A stretch of DNA of 64,000 bases from Achromobacter veterisilvae (GTDB lineage: Bacteria > Pseudomonadota > Gammaproteobacteria > Burkholderiales > Burkholderiaceae_B): NCBI RefSeq assembly GCF_900496975.1, contig NZ_UFQC01000001.1, positions 186,001 through 250,000 of the forward strand. Direction: 5' to 3'. Position numbers and translations under genes: made by a program. Below the pieces are notes generated by a model that was not told where the DNA came from, did not search any database, and worked only from the letters and a program-made list of their open reading frames with translations. The number at the start of each line of letters is the position of its first letter. Positions within the stretch are counted from its first letter, which is position 1. Below, in pieces: positions 25,465 through 34,030 of this stretch.

Positions 25465-26148
25465 TCAGCGCGGGCGGACCAGTTGCCAGGCGCGGCCCAG
25501 GTAGCCCACCGAGGCAAAGCCGCTCCAGACGTGGACCAGGCGGGTGAACGGGAAGATCACGAACAGCGTCAGGCCCATGAACAGGTGCGCCTTGAACAGG
25601 AGCGGCACGCCGTCGATATGGCTGGCGGCGTCGCCCTGGAACGTGACGATGTGCTGCGCCCAGGTCATCAGGCGCACCATCATTTCACCGTCCATGTGGC
25701 CGGCCGACAGCACGATGGTGGACAGGCCCAGCAGCAGCGTGACCAGGATCCACAGCAACAGCAGCTTGTCGCCGGGCCGCGTGGTGGCGCGGATGCGCGG
25801 GTCGCTCAGGCGGCGGTGGATCAGGATCAGCAGGCCGATCAGGCACATGCCGCCCATGACGCCGCCGGCGGCCATGGCCACGGTCTGCTTCAGCGTATGC
25901 GATACGCCCAGCGTGTCCCAGACCACCACCGGCGTCAGCAGGCCGGCCAGGTGGCCGAAGAACAGGCCCAGGATGCCGACGTGGAACAGGATGTTGCCCA
26001 GCCGCAACTGGCCGCGGTGCAGCAACTGCGAGCTGTCCGACTTCCAGGTGTATTGCTCCCGTTCGAAACGGACCAGGCTGCCCAGCAGGAAGACCGTCAG
26101 CGCGATGTAGGGATAGATGCCGAAGAAAAACTGATTCAGGGAGTTCAT
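25465..26148 (-). CDS. narI: Respiratory nitrate reductase gamma subunit (cytochrome b)
   Basis: Predicted 227-residue membrane protein with five hydrophobic helices. The haem b ligands align as H56, H66, H188 and H206, against H56, H66, H187 and H205 in E. coli NarI (LFHVGILGLFFGHL and LFKAHLFMGLTLFVIFPFTRLVHVWSG). It oxidises quinol at the periplasmic side and passes electrons to NarH. It sits 18 bases after narJ. Confidence 0.95.
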   Translation of the reverse strand: MNSLNQFFFGIYPYIALTVFLLGSLVRFEREQYTWKSDSSQLLHRGQLRLGNILFHVGILGLFFGHLAGLLTPVVVWDTLGVSHTLKQTVAMAAGGVMGGMCLIGLLILIHRRLSDPRIRATTRPGDKLLLLWILVTLLLGLSTIVLSAGHMDGEMMVRLMTWAQHIVTFQGDAASHIDGVPLLFKAHLFMGLTLFVIFPFTRLVHVWSGFASVGYLGRAWQLVRPR

Positions 26149-26166
26149 GTTGCGTCGTCCTGAAGA

Positions 26167-26808
26167 TTAATGGGCCGCGCGGGGATAGAAGCGCACGGTT
26201 TGCGCGCCATCGCCCGAGAACGGCCGCAAGAGCGGTTCCACCCCGTCGGGACTGGAGCCGTACCGCTCCATCGCTTCGTCCATGTCGCGCACGGGCGCCT
26301 CGGTCTGTTCGCGCGGAACCACCCGCGACTGCGCGCGCAGCACCCCGAAGATGCAGGCGTAGGGGCTTTCGCTCCTGGCCAGGCGCGAACCGATGGCCGC
26401 CAGCACGTGGATGGCTTCGTCCAGCAGTTCCTGGGCCTTGCCGGGTTCGATGACGCCCAGGAACTCCAGGAACAGCGGCACGTGGTCGGGCAATTCGGAC
26501 ACGACCGGCTCGAACCCGTGCTCGCGGTAGGTGTCCAGCAGGTCCACCATGGCCTGGCCGCGGTCGCGGCTTTCGCCATGCACGTGCTCGAACAGGTGCA
26601 GCGAGTGCGAGCGGTTCCGGTCGAACGTGGCCACGTAGTTCTCCTGCAACGGAATCAGGTCGTGGGTGGCCAGGTACTCCATCAGGGGCTGTAGCGCTTC
26701 CTCGGCATCCGGATAGGCGGCCAGCGCGGCTTCCACCTCGCCCAGCGCGTCCAGCAGTTCGGCTTCGGGATAGCACAGCAAGGCGGAAAGCAGGCGGTAC
26801 GGACTCAT
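26167..26808 (-). CDS. narJ: Nitrate reductase assembly chaperone NarJ
   Basis: Predicted 213-residue TorD/NarJ-family protein (YRLLSALLCYPEAELLDALGE, YVATFDRNRSHSLHLFEHVHGESRDRGQAMVDLL, LPDHVPLFLEFLGV). It binds the N-terminus of NarG during cofactor insertion and is not part of the mature enzyme. ATG 26808 has AAGGAG about seven bases upstream. It lies between narH and narI as in other narGHJI operons. Confidence 0.94.
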   Translation of the reverse strand: MSPYRLLSALLCYPEAELLDALGEVEAALAAYPDAEEALQPLMEYLATHDLIPLQENYVATFDRNRSHSLHLFEHVHGESRDRGQAMVDLLDTYREHGFEPVVSELPDHVPLFLEFLGVIEPGKAQELLDEAIHVLAAIGSRLARSESPYACIFGVLRAQSRVVPREQTEAPVRDMDEAMERYGSSPDGVEPLLRPFSGDGAQTVRFYPRAAH

Positions 26809-26822
26809 GGTTTTCTCCTTTC

Positions 26823-28388
26823 CTAGACCGAAGCGGCCTTCTTGCGGGATTTCGGCATCTCGATGAAGATCTCGCTGCCCTGGGGCTTGCGTCCGAACAG
26901 CGTGCCTTCCGACACCCCGCCGGAGCAGCCGTTGCCGAAGGTGAAGCCGCAGCTTCCCTTCTCGTTGAAGCTGTCCTCGACCACTTCCTTGTGGCTGCTG
27001 GGCACGACGAAGCGGTCCTCGTAGTCGGCGATGGCCATGATCTTGTACATGTCCTGCACCGTCGCCTCGGACAGCCCGACCTTGTCCAGCAGCGCCGTGT
27101 CGCGTTCGCCGTGCACCGATTCGGAACGCTTGTAGGCGCGCATGGCCAGCATCCGCTCCAGCGCCTGCACCACCGGGGCTTCCTTGCCCGCGGTCAGCAG
27201 GTTGGCCAGGTAGCGCACGGGGATGCGCAGGCTGGACACGTCCGGGATCATGGCGCTCTTGCCCACGGTGCGCTGCGGCATCTGGCCCGATTCGGCGGCC
27301 GACTGGATGGGCGACAGCGGCGGGATGTACCAGACCATGGGCAAGGTGCGGTATTCCGGGTGCAGCGGGAAGGCGACGCGCCATTGCACCGCCATCTTGT
27401 AGACCGGCGATTTACGGGCGGCTTCCAGCCAGGATTCGGGGATGCCCTGTTCGCGCGCGGCGGCGATCACCTCGGGCGAATTCGGATCCAGGAACAGGTC
27501 GAGCTGCGACTGGTACAGGTCCTGTTCATTGGCGGTGGACGCCGCGTGCTCGATCTGGTCGGCGTCGTACAGCATCACGCCAAGGTAGCGGATGCGGCCC
27601 ACGCAGGTTTCCGAGCAGACGGTCGGCTGGCCGGCCTCGATGCGCGGATAGCAGAAGGTGCACTTCTCGGCCTTGCCGCTGTTCCAGTTGTAGTAGATCT
27701 TCTTGTACGGGCAGCCCGAGATGCACATGCGCCAGCCGCGGCACTTGTCCTGGTCGACCAGCACGATGCCGTCGTCCTCGCGCTTGTAGATCGAGCCCGA
27801 CGGGCAACTGGCGACACAGGCCGGGTTCAGGCAGTGTTCGCACAGGCGCGGCAGGTACATCATGAAGGTGTTCTCGAAGGTCGAGTACATCTCCTTCTGC
27901 ACGCCCTCGAACAGCGCGTCGCGGCTGCGCGAGCCGAATTCGCCGCCCAGGTCGTCTTCCCAGTTCGGGCCCCAATGGATCTTGTCCATTTTCTTGCCCG
28001 TCAGCACCGACACCGGCCGCGCCGTCGGCGGGGTCTGCGACAGCGGCGCGTTCTTGAGATGCTCGTAGTCGAAGGTGAACGGCTCGTAGTAGTCGTCGAT
28101 CTGCGGCAGGTTCGGGTTGGCGAACAGGTTGGCCAGGATGCGCAGCTTGCCGCCCTGGGCCGGTTCCAGCTTGCCGGCGGCGGTGCGCTTCCAGCCGCCC
28201 TTCCACTTTTCCTGGTTTTCCCATTCCTTCGGATAGCCGATGCCGGGCTTGGTCTCCACGTTGTTGAACCAGGCGTATTCGACGCCGTCGCGGCTGGTCC
28301 AGACGTTCTTGCAGGTGACCGAGCAAGTGTGGCAGCCGATGCACTTGTCCAGGTTCAGCACCATGCCGATTTGGGCGCGTATCCTCAT
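26823..28388 (-). CDS. narH: Respiratory nitrate reductase beta subunit (Fe-S)
   Basis: Predicted 521-residue electron-transfer subunit with four ferredoxin-type cysteine clusters: LDKCIGCHTCSVTCKNVW near the start, EHCLNPACVASCPSG, QDKCRGWRMCISGCPYKK (a tryptophan replaces one cysteine, giving the usual 3Fe-4S site), and CTFCYPRIEAGQPTVCSETCVG. It carries electrons from NarI to NarG. The start overlaps the narG stop (ATGA). Confidence 0.96.
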   Translation of the reverse strand: MRIRAQIGMVLNLDKCIGCHTCSVTCKNVWTSRDGVEYAWFNNVETKPGIGYPKEWENQEKWKGGWKRTAAGKLEPAQGGKLRILANLFANPNLPQIDDYYEPFTFDYEHLKNAPLSQTPPTARPVSVLTGKKMDKIHWGPNWEDDLGGEFGSRSRDALFEGVQKEMYSTFENTFMMYLPRLCEHCLNPACVASCPSGSIYKREDDGIVLVDQDKCRGWRMCISGCPYKKIYYNWNSGKAEKCTFCYPRIEAGQPTVCSETCVGRIRYLGVMLYDADQIEHAASTANEQDLYQSQLDLFLDPNSPEVIAAAREQGIPESWLEAARKSPVYKMAVQWRVAFPLHPEYRTLPMVWYIPPLSPIQSAAESGQMPQRTVGKSAMIPDVSSLRIPVRYLANLLTAGKEAPVVQALERMLAMRAYKRSESVHGERDTALLDKVGLSEATVQDMYKIMAIADYEDRFVVPSSHKEVVEDSFNEKGSCGFTFGNGCSGGVSEGTLFGRKPQGSEIFIEMPKSRKKAASV

Positions 28389-31300
28389 GATTGCTTCTCT
28401 TCTTGTTGCGGTTCTTCGACGAGCGGGCCTTCCAGCCAGTCCACCTTCTTCATCTTGCGCAGCACCACGAACTCGTCGCGGTTGGAGCCCACCGTGCCGT
28501 AGTAGTTGAAACCGTAGGCCTGCTGCGCATAGCCGCCGATCATGTGCGTGGGCTTGAGCACAGTGCGCGTCACCGAGTTGTGGATGCCGCCGCGCTTGCC
28601 GCTGGTTTCCGCGCCGGGCACGTTCACGATCTTTTCCTGCGCGTGGTACATCAGGCACATGCCCACCGGCACGCGCTGGCTGACCACCACCCGGGCGGTG
28701 AGCGTGCCGTTCACGTTGAACACTTCGACCCAGTCGTTGTCGACCAGCCCGGCCTGTTTGGCTTCGGCCTCCGACACCCAGACGTGGGGGCCGCCGCGGC
28801 TCAGGGTCAGCATGCGCAGGTTGTCCGAATACGTGCTGTGGATGCCCCACTTCTGGTGCGGCGTGATCCAGTTCAGGACCAGCTCTTTCTCGCCGTTCGG
28901 GTAGCGGCCCAGCATGGGCGCCACCGTCTTGGTGTCGATGGCCGGCTTGTACACGCAGAAGCCTTCGCCGAAATCCAGCATCCAGCGATGGTCCTGGTAG
29001 AACTGCTGGCGGCCGGTCAGCGTGCGCCATGGGATCAGCTCATGCACGTTGGTGTAGCCGGCGTTGTAGCTGACCTCCTCGCTTTCCAGGCCCGACCAGG
29101 TCGGCGCGGAAATGATCTTGCGCGGCTGCGCCTGGATGTCGCGGAAGCGGATCTTGTCGTGTTCGCGGCCCACGGCGAGGTGGGTATGGTCGCGGCCGGT
29201 GATCTTGCCCAGCGCCTCCCAGGCCTTGACGGACACGTGGCCGTTGGTCTCGGGCGCGAAGGTCAGGATCATTTCGGCCGCGTCGATCGCGGTGTCCAGG
29301 CGCGGACGGCCCTGGCTCACGCCCGGCTCGGCCACGCTCTCGTTGATGCCGGCCAGCTCGTGCACCTCGTGCTCGGTGTTCCAGTTGATGCCCTTGCCGC
29401 CGTTGCCCAGCTTGTCCAGCAAGGGGCCGACCGAGGTGAACTTGCGGTAGATGTCGTTGTAGTCGCGTTCGACCACGATCATGTTCGGCGCGGTCTTGCC
29501 CGGCACCAGGTCGCATTCGCCCAGTTTCCAGTCGCGCGGCTCGAACGCCTGGCCCAGTTCTCCCGGGGTGTCGTGCATCAGCGGCGCCAGCACCAGGTCG
29601 CGGCGCTTGCCCAGGTAGGGGCCGCCGATCTCGCTGAAACGCTTGGCCAGCAGCTTGTAGATCTCCCAGTCGGTCTTGCTTTCCCACAACGGCTGCACCG
29701 CTTCGCTCAGCGGGTGGATGAACGGATGCATGTCCGAGGTGTTGAGGTCGTCCTTCTCGTACCAGGTGGCCGTGGGCAGCACGATGTCGCCGTACAGGCA
29801 GGTCGTGCTCATGCGGAAGTCCAGCACCGTCAGCAGGTCGAGCTTGCCTTCGGCGGCGTCTTCCTCGAACGTGACTTCCGTCGGCTTGATCGCGGCCGCC
29901 TCGTCGCCGAACACGGCGTTCTGCGTGCCCAGCAGGTACTTCAGGAAGTATTCGTGGCCCTTGCCGCTGGAACCCAGGATATTGGAGCGCCACACGAACA
30001 TGTTGCGCGGGAAGTTGGCCGGATCGTCCGGGTTCTCGCAAGCCATCTGCAATTCGCCCGACTTCAGCTTGTCGACGGCGTGGGCGACCGGATCCTTGCC
30101 GGCGGCGTCGGCCTCGGCGACCAGGTCCAGCGGATTGGTGCGCAGTTGCGGCGCGGACGGCAGCCAGCCCATGCGCTCGGCGCGGGCGTTCAGGTCGATC
30201 ATGCTGAGGTCGCCGTACTTGCCGCGGTCGGCGGTGGGGCCCAGCACTTCCTGCACGTTCAGCTTTTCATGGCGCCACTGGCTGGTGTGGGCGTAGAAGA
30301 ACGAGGTGCCGTTCATCTGCCGCGGCGGGCGCGCCCAGTCGGCGGCGAAGGCCAGCGGGGCCCAGCCGAACTGCGGGCGCAGCTTTTCCTGGCCCACGTA
30401 GTGGGCCCAGCCGCCGCCGCTCTTGCCCACGCAGCCGCACATCATCAGCATATTGATGATGCCGCGGTAGATCATGTCCATGTGGTACCAGTGGTTCAGG
30501 CCGGCGCCGACGATGACCATGGACTTGCCTTCGGTATCGTGGGCGTTCTGCGCGAACTCGCGCGCCACCTGGATCACCTGCGCGCGCGGCACGCCGGTGT
30601 GCTTTTCCTGCCAGGCGGGCGTATAGGGCACGTCCTCGTCATAGGAACTGGCGACATTGCCTCCGCCCAGGCCGCGGTCCAGGCCGTAGTTGGCCATTTG
30701 CAGGTCGTACACCGTGGCCACCAGGGCCTCGCTGCCGTCGGCCAGGCGCAAGCGGCGGGCCGGCACGTTGCGCACCTGGAGTTCGCCGTGCTCGCTGCCG
30801 AAGTACGGAAAGCCCACGCCGACCACGGCGTCGGACTTGCCCAGCAGCGTCAGCATGGGCTCGATCTCGCGGCCGCTGCCGCCGTCGCGGGATTCCAGGT
30901 TCCAGCGGCCCACCTTCTCGCCGCCGTTGACCGCGCCTTCGCCCCAGCGGAAGCCGATGCTGCCGTTGGGCGCCACCAGGTCGCCGCTCCCCGCGTCCAG
31001 CACCAGCGTCTTCCAGTCGGGGTTGTTCTGTTCGCCCAGGGCGCCGTCCAGGTGCGAGGCACGCAGGAAATGGTCGGGCGCGTAGAAGCCGTCGCGCTCT
31101 TTCAGCAGCACCAGCATGGGCATGTCGGTGTAGTGGCGCACGTACTGGCGGAAATAGGTCGACGCGCCCGACAGGTGGAATTCCTTCAGGATCACATGGC
31201 CCATGGCCATGGCCAGCGCGGCGTCGGTGCCCTGCTTGGGCGCCAGCCAGATGTCGCCGAACTTGACCATTTCGCCGAAGTCGCTGGACACGGCCACGGT

Positions 31301-32128
31301 CTTGGTGCCCTTGTAGCGGACTTCGGTATAGAAGTGCGCGTCGGGCGTGCGGGTCTGGGGCACGTTGGAGCCCCACACCATGAGGTAGGTCGAGTTGTAC
31401 CAGTCGGCCGATTCCGGCACGTCGGTCTGTTCGCCCCAGACCTGCGGGCTGGCCGGCGGCAGGTCGCAATACCAGTCGTAGAAGCTCAGGCAGGCGCCGC
31501 CCAGCAGGCTCAGGTAGCGGGCCCCGGCGGCGTAGCTGACCATGGACATGGCCGGAATCGGGGAAAAGCCGATCAGGCGGTCGGGCCCGAACTTCTTGAT
31601 CGTGAACGCGTTGGCGGCGGCGATGATTTCGGTCGCCGTATCCCAGTCGGCGCGCACGAAGCCGCCCAGGCCGCGCACGGCCTTGTAGCGCTTGGCGCGC
31701 ACCGGATCCTGGCTGATCCATTCCCAGGCGGCGATGGGGTCCATCGTCTTGCGGGCCTCGCGCCACATTTCGATCAGGCGTCCGCGGATCATCGGGTACT
31801 TCACGCGCTGCGCCGAATACACGTACCAGCTATACGAGGCGCCCCGCGGACAGCCCCGCGGTTCGTGGTTGGGCAGGTCGGGCCGCGTGCGCGGATAGTC
31901 CGTCTGCTGCGTTTCCCAGGTGATCAGGCCGTTCTTGACGTACACCTTCCAGGAACACGAGCCCGTGCAGTTCACGCCATGGGTCGAACGCACGATCTTG
32001 TCGTGCTGCCAGCGGGCGCGGTAGGCGTTTTCCCACTTGCGGTCCTCGTTGACCGTCTCGCCGTGGCCGTCCGCGAAGGTGGACTTCACCCTCGACATAA
32101 ACTTCAAGCGGTCCAGGAAATGACTCAT
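28385..32128 (-). CDS. narG: Respiratory nitrate reductase alpha subunit (molybdenum)
   Basis: Predicted 1247-residue catalytic subunit, the usual NarG length. The N-terminal Fe-S ligands are H50, C54 and C58 (STHGVNCTGSCSWKVYVKNG), with a further cysteine in NHEPRGCPRGASYSWYVYS. The Mo-ligand aspartate region is PQVWGEQTDVPESADWYNSTYLMVWGSN. It binds bis-MGD and reduces nitrate to nitrite in the cytoplasm at the membrane. GGAGAA lies seven bases before ATG 32128, and a strong GC hairpin sits directly upstream of that site. Confidence 0.97.
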   Translation of the reverse strand: MSHFLDRLKFMSRVKSTFADGHGETVNEDRKWENAYRARWQHDKIVRSTHGVNCTGSCSWKVYVKNGLITWETQQTDYPRTRPDLPNHEPRGCPRGASYSWYVYSAQRVKYPMIRGRLIEMWREARKTMDPIAAWEWISQDPVRAKRYKAVRGLGGFVRADWDTATEIIAAANAFTIKKFGPDRLIGFSPIPAMSMVSYAAGARYLSLLGGACLSFYDWYCDLPPASPQVWGEQTDVPESADWYNSTYLMVWGSNVPQTRTPDAHFYTEVRYKGTKTVAVSSDFGEMVKFGDIWLAPKQGTDAALAMAMGHVILKEFHLSGASTYFRQYVRHYTDMPMLVLLKERDGFYAPDHFLRASHLDGALGEQNNPDWKTLVLDAGSGDLVAPNGSIGFRWGEGAVNGGEKVGRWNLESRDGGSGREIEPMLTLLGKSDAVVGVGFPYFGSEHGELQVRNVPARRLRLADGSEALVATVYDLQMANYGLDRGLGGGNVASSYDEDVPYTPAWQEKHTGVPRAQVIQVAREFAQNAHDTEGKSMVIVGAGLNHWYHMDMIYRGIINMLMMCGCVGKSGGGWAHYVGQEKLRPQFGWAPLAFAADWARPPRQMNGTSFFYAHTSQWRHEKLNVQEVLGPTADRGKYGDLSMIDLNARAERMGWLPSAPQLRTNPLDLVAEADAAGKDPVAHAVDKLKSGELQMACENPDDPANFPRNMFVWRSNILGSSGKGHEYFLKYLLGTQNAVFGDEAAAIKPTEVTFEEDAAEGKLDLLTVLDFRMSTTCLYGDIVLPTATWYEKDDLNTSDMHPFIHPLSEAVQPLWESKTDWEIYKLLAKRFSEIGGPYLGKRRDLVLAPLMHDTPGELGQAFEPRDWKLGECDLVPGKTAPNMIVVERDYNDIYRKFTSVGPLLDKLGNGGKGINWNTEHEVHELAGINESVAEPGVSQGRPRLDTAIDAAEMILTFAPETNGHVSVKAWEALGKITGRDHTHLAVGREHDKIRFRDIQAQPRKIISAPTWSGLESEEVSYNAGYTNVHELIPWRTLTGRQQFYQDHRWMLDFGEGFCVYKPAIDTKTVAPMLGRYPNGEKELVLNWITPHQKWGIHSTYSDNLRMLTLSRGGPHVWVSEAEAKQAGLVDNDWVEVFNVNGTLTARVVVSQRVPVGMCLMYHAQEKIVNVPGAETSGKRGGIHNSVTRTVLKPTHMIGGYAQQAYGFNYYGTVGSNRDEFVVLRKMKKVDWLEGPLVEEPQQEEKQS

Positions 32129-32144
32129 TCTCTATTCTCCAAGA

Positions 32145-32163
32145 GCGCCGGCCCCGCCGGCGC
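32145..32163. promoter_or_regulatory. Strong GC hairpin in the narG leader
   Basis: GCGCCGGC and GCCGGCGC form a perfect 8-bp stem with a CCC loop, ending four bases before the narG ribosome site. No U-run follows in the narG direction, so it is not an ordinary terminator; it may stabilise the 5' end of the message or affect ribosome access. Confidence 0.55.
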
Positions 32164-32249
32164 GTACTGCGATCGTTGCTGTTGAAACCACTTTAGGCGC
32201 GGCGCGCTTCTAGGACTATTCCCCGGTGGCATAGGCCGGGCGCGGCAGA

Positions 32250-32261
32250 ATGACTAGTCAC
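32250..32261. promoter_or_regulatory. TGACTAGTCA palindrome in narG upstream region (shared with narK1)
   Basis: The 12-mer ATGACTAGTCAC occurs here, about 122 bases before narG, and again at 35392-35403, about 102 bases before narK1. Its core TGACTAGTCA is a perfect palindrome. Being shared by two nitrate-regulated leaders, it may be a promoter element or regulator site; it does not match the NarL heptamer or FNR consensus. Confidence 0.45.
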
Positions 32262-32282
32262 CCGCGCCATCCCGGTATCCCT

Positions 32283-32610
32283 GGTGTCTGACACCCGTGG
32301 GAGATCGTCTTCAGCCTGAGCGGGCGTTTCGGGGGTGTCAGACACCTGGCCCGCCGATATCCCAGGTGTCTGACACCCGCGGGAGACCGCCTTCAGCCTG
32401 AGCGGGCGTTTCAGGGGTGTCAGACACCTGGCCCGCCGATATCCCCGGTGTCTGACACCCGTGGGAGATCGTCTTCAGCCTGGGCGGGCGTTTCAGGGGT
32501 GTCAGACACCTGGCCCGCCCATATCCCCGGTGTCTGACACCCGCGGGAGACCGTCTTCAGCCTGAGCGGGCGCTTCGGGGGTGTCAGACACCTGACCCGT
32601 ACCTAGACCT
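32283..32610. repeat. Four tandem 82-bp repeats with GTGTC-N-GACAC inverted arms
   Basis: The core GGTGTCTGACACCC starts at 32283, 32365, 32447 and 32529, giving an exact 82-base period. Each unit holds that core and its inverse GGGTGTCAGACACC, forming a hairpin with arms of about 14-17 bp. Units 1 and 3 share one internal variant (GTGGGAGATCGTC) and units 2 and 4 another (CGCGGGAGACCG), suggesting duplication of a two-unit block. The array fills the space between the narK2 stop and the narG promoter area; no gene is present. Confidence 0.95.
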
Positions 32611-32617
32611 GGCCATC

Positions 32618-34003
32618 TCAGCACGGCACCGGCGCGTTGCGGCGCCCGTAGTACCACCAGGTGATCACCAGGCAGGTGGCGTAGAAGCCGATGAAGCAAT
32701 ACAGCGCGGCCTGCACGCTGCCCGTCATCTCCAGCGAGGTGCCGAAGCTGCGCGGGATGAAGAAGCCGCCGTAGGCGCCGATGGCGCCGGAGAACCCCAG
32801 CACGGCCGCCGATTCCTTGGCGGCGTCCGCCAGGGCCTGCTTCTGCGCGGCGGCGTCCTTGCCCTGGGCGGCCTGCGTGCGTTCGCGCAGGAAGATCACC
32901 GGGATCATCCGGAACGTGGAGCCGTTGCCCAGGCCGGTCAGCGCGAACAGCACGATGAACATGATCAGGAAGCCGTTGAAATCTCCCGCGCGTCCGCCGG
33001 TCGGCAGGAAGGCCATCACGCCCAGCACGGCCGCGATCATGCCGGCGAACGTGAACAGCGTGACCCGCGCGCCGCCCAGCTTGTCCGACACCCAGCCGCC
33101 CACGGGACGCGTCAGCGAACCGACCAGCGGCCCCAGGAACGCGTAGGCCATGGGATCGACCTGCGGAAACAGCGTCTTGGTCAGCATGGCGAAGCCCGCC
33201 GAAAAGCCGATGAAGGAGCCGAACGTGCCCACGTACAGCCAGCACATCAGCCAGTTGTGCTTGCGCTTGAAAATGACCGCCTGGTCGGCGAAGGAAGCGC
33301 GGGCGTCGGCGATGTCGTTCATGCCGAACCAGGCGGCGATGGAGGCCAGCGCTATCGGGATCACCCAGATGAAGCCGGCGTTCTGCAGCCACAGGTTCTG
33401 CTGCGCGCCGTTCACGGTCACCGTCTGCGGAGCGCCGCCGACGGCGCCGAAGACCCCGATCGAAATCACGACGGGCACCACGAACTGCACCAGCGACACC
33501 CCCAGGTTGCCGATGCCGGCGTTCAGCCCGGTCGCCAGGCCCTTCTTCTCCTTCGGGAAGAAGAAGCTGATGTTGGCCATGCTGGAACTGAAGTTGCCGC
33601 CGCCCAGGCCGCAAAGCAACGCCAGGATCAGCAGGGTGGGAAACGTCGTGGTCGGATCGCGCAGGGCGAAGCCCATGCCCACCGCCGGGATCAGCAGCGA
33701 GGCCGTGGAGATGGCCGTCCACTTGCGTCCGCCGAAGACCGGCACCAGGAAGGAATAGAAGATGCGCAAGGTGGCGCCCGACAGCGCGGGCAGCGCCGTC
33801 AGCCAGAACATCTGGTTCTTGGACAGCATGAAGCCGGCGCGGTCCAGGTTGACCACCACCACGCTCCACAGCATCCAGATGCTGAACGCCAGCATCAGCG
33901 CCGGGATGGAGATCCAGAGATTGCGGTTGGCGACGCGCGCGCCGGTCTGTTTCCAGAAGCCGGGATTATCCGGCTCCCATCGCGCAAGGACTTGAGTGGA
34001 CAT
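32618..34003 (-). CDS. narK2: Nitrate/nitrite antiporter, NarK2 type (MFS)
   Basis: Predicted 461-residue transporter with about 12 membrane helices. Nitrate-signature glycine-rich segments are visible (LLCGLGGGNFSSSMANISFFFPKEKKGLATGLNAGIGNLGVSLVQF and GFSGAIGAYGGFFIPRSFGTS). The type resembles the NarK2/E. coli NarK branch that exchanges nitrate for nitrite. It follows narK1 by 27 bases, has GAGAG before ATG 34003, and is separated from narG by the repeat array. Confidence 0.9.
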   Translation of the reverse strand: MSTQVLARWEPDNPGFWKQTGARVANRNLWISIPALMLAFSIWMLWSVVVVNLDRAGFMLSKNQMFWLTALPALSGATLRIFYSFLVPVFGGRKWTAISTASLLIPAVGMGFALRDPTTTFPTLLILALLCGLGGGNFSSSMANISFFFPKEKKGLATGLNAGIGNLGVSLVQFVVPVVISIGVFGAVGGAPQTVTVNGAQQNLWLQNAGFIWVIPIALASIAAWFGMNDIADARASFADQAVIFKRKHNWLMCWLYVGTFGSFIGFSAGFAMLTKTLFPQVDPMAYAFLGPLVGSLTRPVGGWVSDKLGGARVTLFTFAGMIAAVLGVMAFLPTGGRAGDFNGFLIMFIVLFALTGLGNGSTFRMIPVIFLRERTQAAQGKDAAAQKQALADAAKESAAVLGFSGAIGAYGGFFIPRSFGTSLEMTGSVQAALYCFIGFYATCLVITWWYYGRRNAPVPC

Positions 34004-34030
34004 AGGATTCTCTCAGGATGTTGGAGGGGA

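Noticed and set aside
32145-32163. narG leader hairpin considered as an intrinsic terminator
   Set aside because: No U-tract follows it in the narG direction, and it abuts the narG ribosome site.
28391-32185. Very long plus-strand open frame opposite narG
   Set aside because: It is the antisense of narG, rich in His, Gln, Arg and Val with no domain; GC-rich codon use keeps the opposite frame open.
32283-32610. Tandem repeats considered as a CRISPR array
   Set aside because: The whole 82-base unit is conserved, so there are no variable spacers, and no cas gene is near.
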